Positions 60,371-64,000 of a stretch of 64,000 bases of DNA are shown in pieces. The DNA is from Dryobates pubescens (lineage: Eukaryota > Chordata > Aves > Piciformes > Picidae). The notes beneath the pieces are model-generated. The model worked only from the letters and a program-made list of their open reading frames with translations, did not search any database and was not told the DNA's origin. The translations under genes were made by a program, and so were the position numbers. The stretch is taken from the NCBI RefSeq assembly GCF_014839835.1, contig NC_071632.1, positions 10,434,487-10,498,486 of the forward strand, read 5' to 3'. The first letter of the stretch is position 1, and each line of letters opens with the position of its first letter.

Positions 60371-61140
60371 GGCTGCAGAGTGCCCAGTTTGGTGCCATGC
60401 TGGTCCTGAGCTCTGGCTGTGGCTGGGCACCTTTTGCATCTGCCTGTGGTGGTACCATGACCTTGTGAGTTCCATGAGCATCTTCCAGGCTGCAACCAAA
60501 CCCAACATGTCACTGACCATGGTGCCTGGGGGCCTGCTGCTCGCAGGGCATGCTGCAGGATGCCAGGCCTGATATGGGCAGCATGGCACGGCCATGCCAT
60601 CCATCAGCTATGCCTGGCACAGCAGCTCTGCAGGCTGCATCTCGCTGGCACTTAGCTGGGTGCCTGCTGGCACAGTGGCCACAGCTCCAGTACCCAGACT
60701 TGCCGTGCAAGGGCTGGGTATTGTCAAAACACCAGCCCCTGGCTGTGCTGTGCTGGGGGCTGCCTGGAAGGCAGGTGGGCACTTGACCCCTTCCCACAAT
60801 TGCCAGAGCCAGTCAGGGGTGGCATAGCAGGATCAGGGCAGGGGCAACTGGGATGTGGCACAGAAGCCACAGAGATGGTGCAGCCAGGGGCTGCCAGGAG
60901 CCAAGATGGGGTGTATCTGTACCTGAGCGGGGTCAGGAGGCTGCAGTGAGTGGCACAGCTGCTGTTCTGCCTGCCAGGAGGGAAACTGGGTCTGACACCA
61001 ACCTGGCACCCACACCAGTGGTCCCAGTGAACTGGTGGCTGGCACAGCCAAGCCGTGCCCCCTACTGTGGGGATGATGCTGGGGGCACCACAGCCCTGGC
61101 ACATCCCAGTGAGGACAGCCAGGAGCCAGCTGGGAAAAGC
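60371..61140. other. Intergenic, nothing recognised
   Basis: TGCCAGG/TGGCAC-rich sequence between a CR1 and the 3' end of the right-hand zinc-finger gene. No gene seen. Confidence 0.55.
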
Positions 61141-61141
61141 T

Positions 61142-61147
61142 TTTATT
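61142..61147 (-). terminator. Poly(A) signal AATAAA, right-hand zinc-finger gene
   Basis: AATAAA on the minus strand (plus TTTTATTTAA), 1.4 kb after the stop at 62528, giving a long single 3' UTR. Confidence 0.65.
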
Positions 61148-62046
61148 TAAATAACCTCCAAAAATAGCCTGCCAGGGACCCGAACGGCTGCTGGGGGCAG
61201 GGGAGGGGGTATGAGGGGGTGACAGGGGCGGGTGCCCACCTCCTGACACATTTTGGGTACCAGGACCTCTCTGCCAGCTGCTTGGTGGGCTTGGGGTGAA
61301 GCTCCAGGTGTGAGTGTCCCCTCAGCAGGTGACACAGCCCCAAAGCATGGGTGCTGGCGGCGAGTGGCACCAGGATGGGCTCAAGTGGCACCATCCCAAG
61401 ATCCTGGCACACAGGTGGCAAGACCGGCACAGCAGGATGCGGTCCCTGTGCCACAGGGAGCGGTGAGACTGCAGCTTCCCCCTGAGGTGGCTTCAAGACA
61501 AAGCCGTGGGGTGCCCAGTTTTGCCCCACATCCCTTTCCCACATGCCACTATCTCTGCCCTGCTGCCAAGGAAGGAGAAATGCCCGGCAAAGCTACCCCC
61601 CCACCCCATGCCAAGGGGGACACAATGCCATCAGGCAGCACAGGCAGCCCCTCATGCCCCTGTTGCGCGGTTAACTGGTGCCAGAAAGCTGCTAGCCAAA
61701 GGTTACCACAGAGCACAGAGAGAAGCAAAAGCAACCCCCCCCCTTCCCACCCCCCTCACCCCCTCTGCCCTCCCGGGGGCTTCTCCCAGGGCCCTTTTGG
61801 AAGCAGAGCTTCCCCCCGGCCACTTTTCCCGGTGGATTCCCGGTGTGTGCCCAGGGCAGGCTGGATCCTGCCACACCCATGGCAGTGGGGGCCCCTCCAC
61901 TGCACGAAGACTCCCAGCACAGTCTCCCTCTCCCCCAGATCTCCATCCCAAATTGTCCTTGTGGAGCAAGGTCCAGGCTGGAGGGAAACTCTGGGGGCAG
62001 ATTGTGCCCATGGCTGTCTCTGGCTGTGCCACTGCCAGGCACAGAA

Positions 62047-62232
62047 GGGGTTTGGGAGCCACCAGATACCAGATCCTGAGATCCTCTCAGGTGCAGGAGT
62101 GGTTTGAAAACCACCAGATCCCAGATCCTGACCTCTTCCCAGGTGCAGGAGCGGTTTGAAAGCCACCAGATCACATATTGAGCTGCTAGGCCCAGGAGTG
62201 GTTTGGGAGCCACCAGATCCTGAGCTCTTCCC
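62047..62232. repeat. About 50-bp tandem repeat in the zinc-finger 3' UTR
   Basis: Four diverged copies of a unit containing GGTTTGGGAGCCACCAGATC and CTCTTCCCAGGTGCAGGAG, spaced 46-53 bp. Confidence 0.85.
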
Positions 62233-62527
62233 ACTCCACGCAGCCCCTCCAGGATCCTGTTGTGGCTCCGTGGCTGTGTCCCTCTCCATGCGTGGTTGGC
62301 AGCTCCTGCGGCACAGCCCAGTCCGGCTTTGTTGCACCTGATCTGTGCCTCCCAAAGCCCCGGTACTGCCGGCATGGGGCCTGCCCTGGGCACTGTCCTG
62401 CTTTGGTGGGCGACTGGCCCTGGCATGCGCTGGCGCTTTGGGTTTGGTGCCTTCTAGTGCAAGAGCCGTGGTGCCTGGCAGGGCTTGGGCAGCGGTGCCT
62501 GGCAGGGTTTGGGCAGCGGTGCCAGCG

Positions 62528-64000
<1,473 letters not shown>

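Overview
The window looks like part of a bird microchromosome. It is GC-rich, genes and introns are compact, introns are full of short tandem repeats and homopolymer runs, and every interspersed repeat I can name is a CR1 LINE (tails ending in ATTCTGTG-type 8-mers, adjacent AGGTTGGAAAAGACCT-like 3' ends). A crocodilian or turtle cannot be excluded from sequence alone, and I cannot name the species.

Gene content and order match the human 7q36 block around KCNH2. From left to right: the 3' part of ATG9B (+, 2-3457); the complete NOS3 gene for endothelial nitric oxide synthase (-, 26 coding exons, 16709 to 4484); complete KCNH2 (+, 15 coding exons, 19784-44689) with its alternative cardiac first exon 1b (30395-30496); complete AOC1 diamine oxidase (-, 4 coding exons, 49172 to 46127); then two C2H2 zinc-finger genes on the minus strand (57769 to 56993, and a partial gene running off the right edge, 64000 to 62528). 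Exon boundaries were set by GT/AG sites, phase and homology. Summed coding lengths divide exactly by three: NOS3 1175 aa, KCNH2-1a 1167 aa, KCNH2-1b 829 aa, AOC1 760 aa, ATG9B 477 aa visible.

Layout: ATG9B and NOS3 are tail to tail with poly(A) signals about 0.4 kb apart. NOS3 and KCNH2 are head to head across a 3.1 kb GC-rich interval built largely of degenerate 5-bp repeats. KCNH2 and AOC1 are tail to tail. From 49.2 to 61 kb there are AOC1 upstream sequence, several 5'-truncated CR1 copies and the two zinc-finger genes. These genes do not form one pathway. NOS3 and KCNH2 are both cardiovascular, ATG9B is autophagy, and AOC1 degrades histamine and diamines.

Most notable: an apparently intact eNOS gene with its catalytic and regulatory sites; tandem repeats in NOS3 introns 4 and 13, the introns that carry the well-known human NOS3 VNTR and CA repeat; a conserved ERG1b exon; a CR1 filling KCNH2 intron 9; and an open reading frame in a zinc-finger gene whose fingers are separated by a 33-bp minisatellite coding an elastin-like Gly/Val/Ala stretch.
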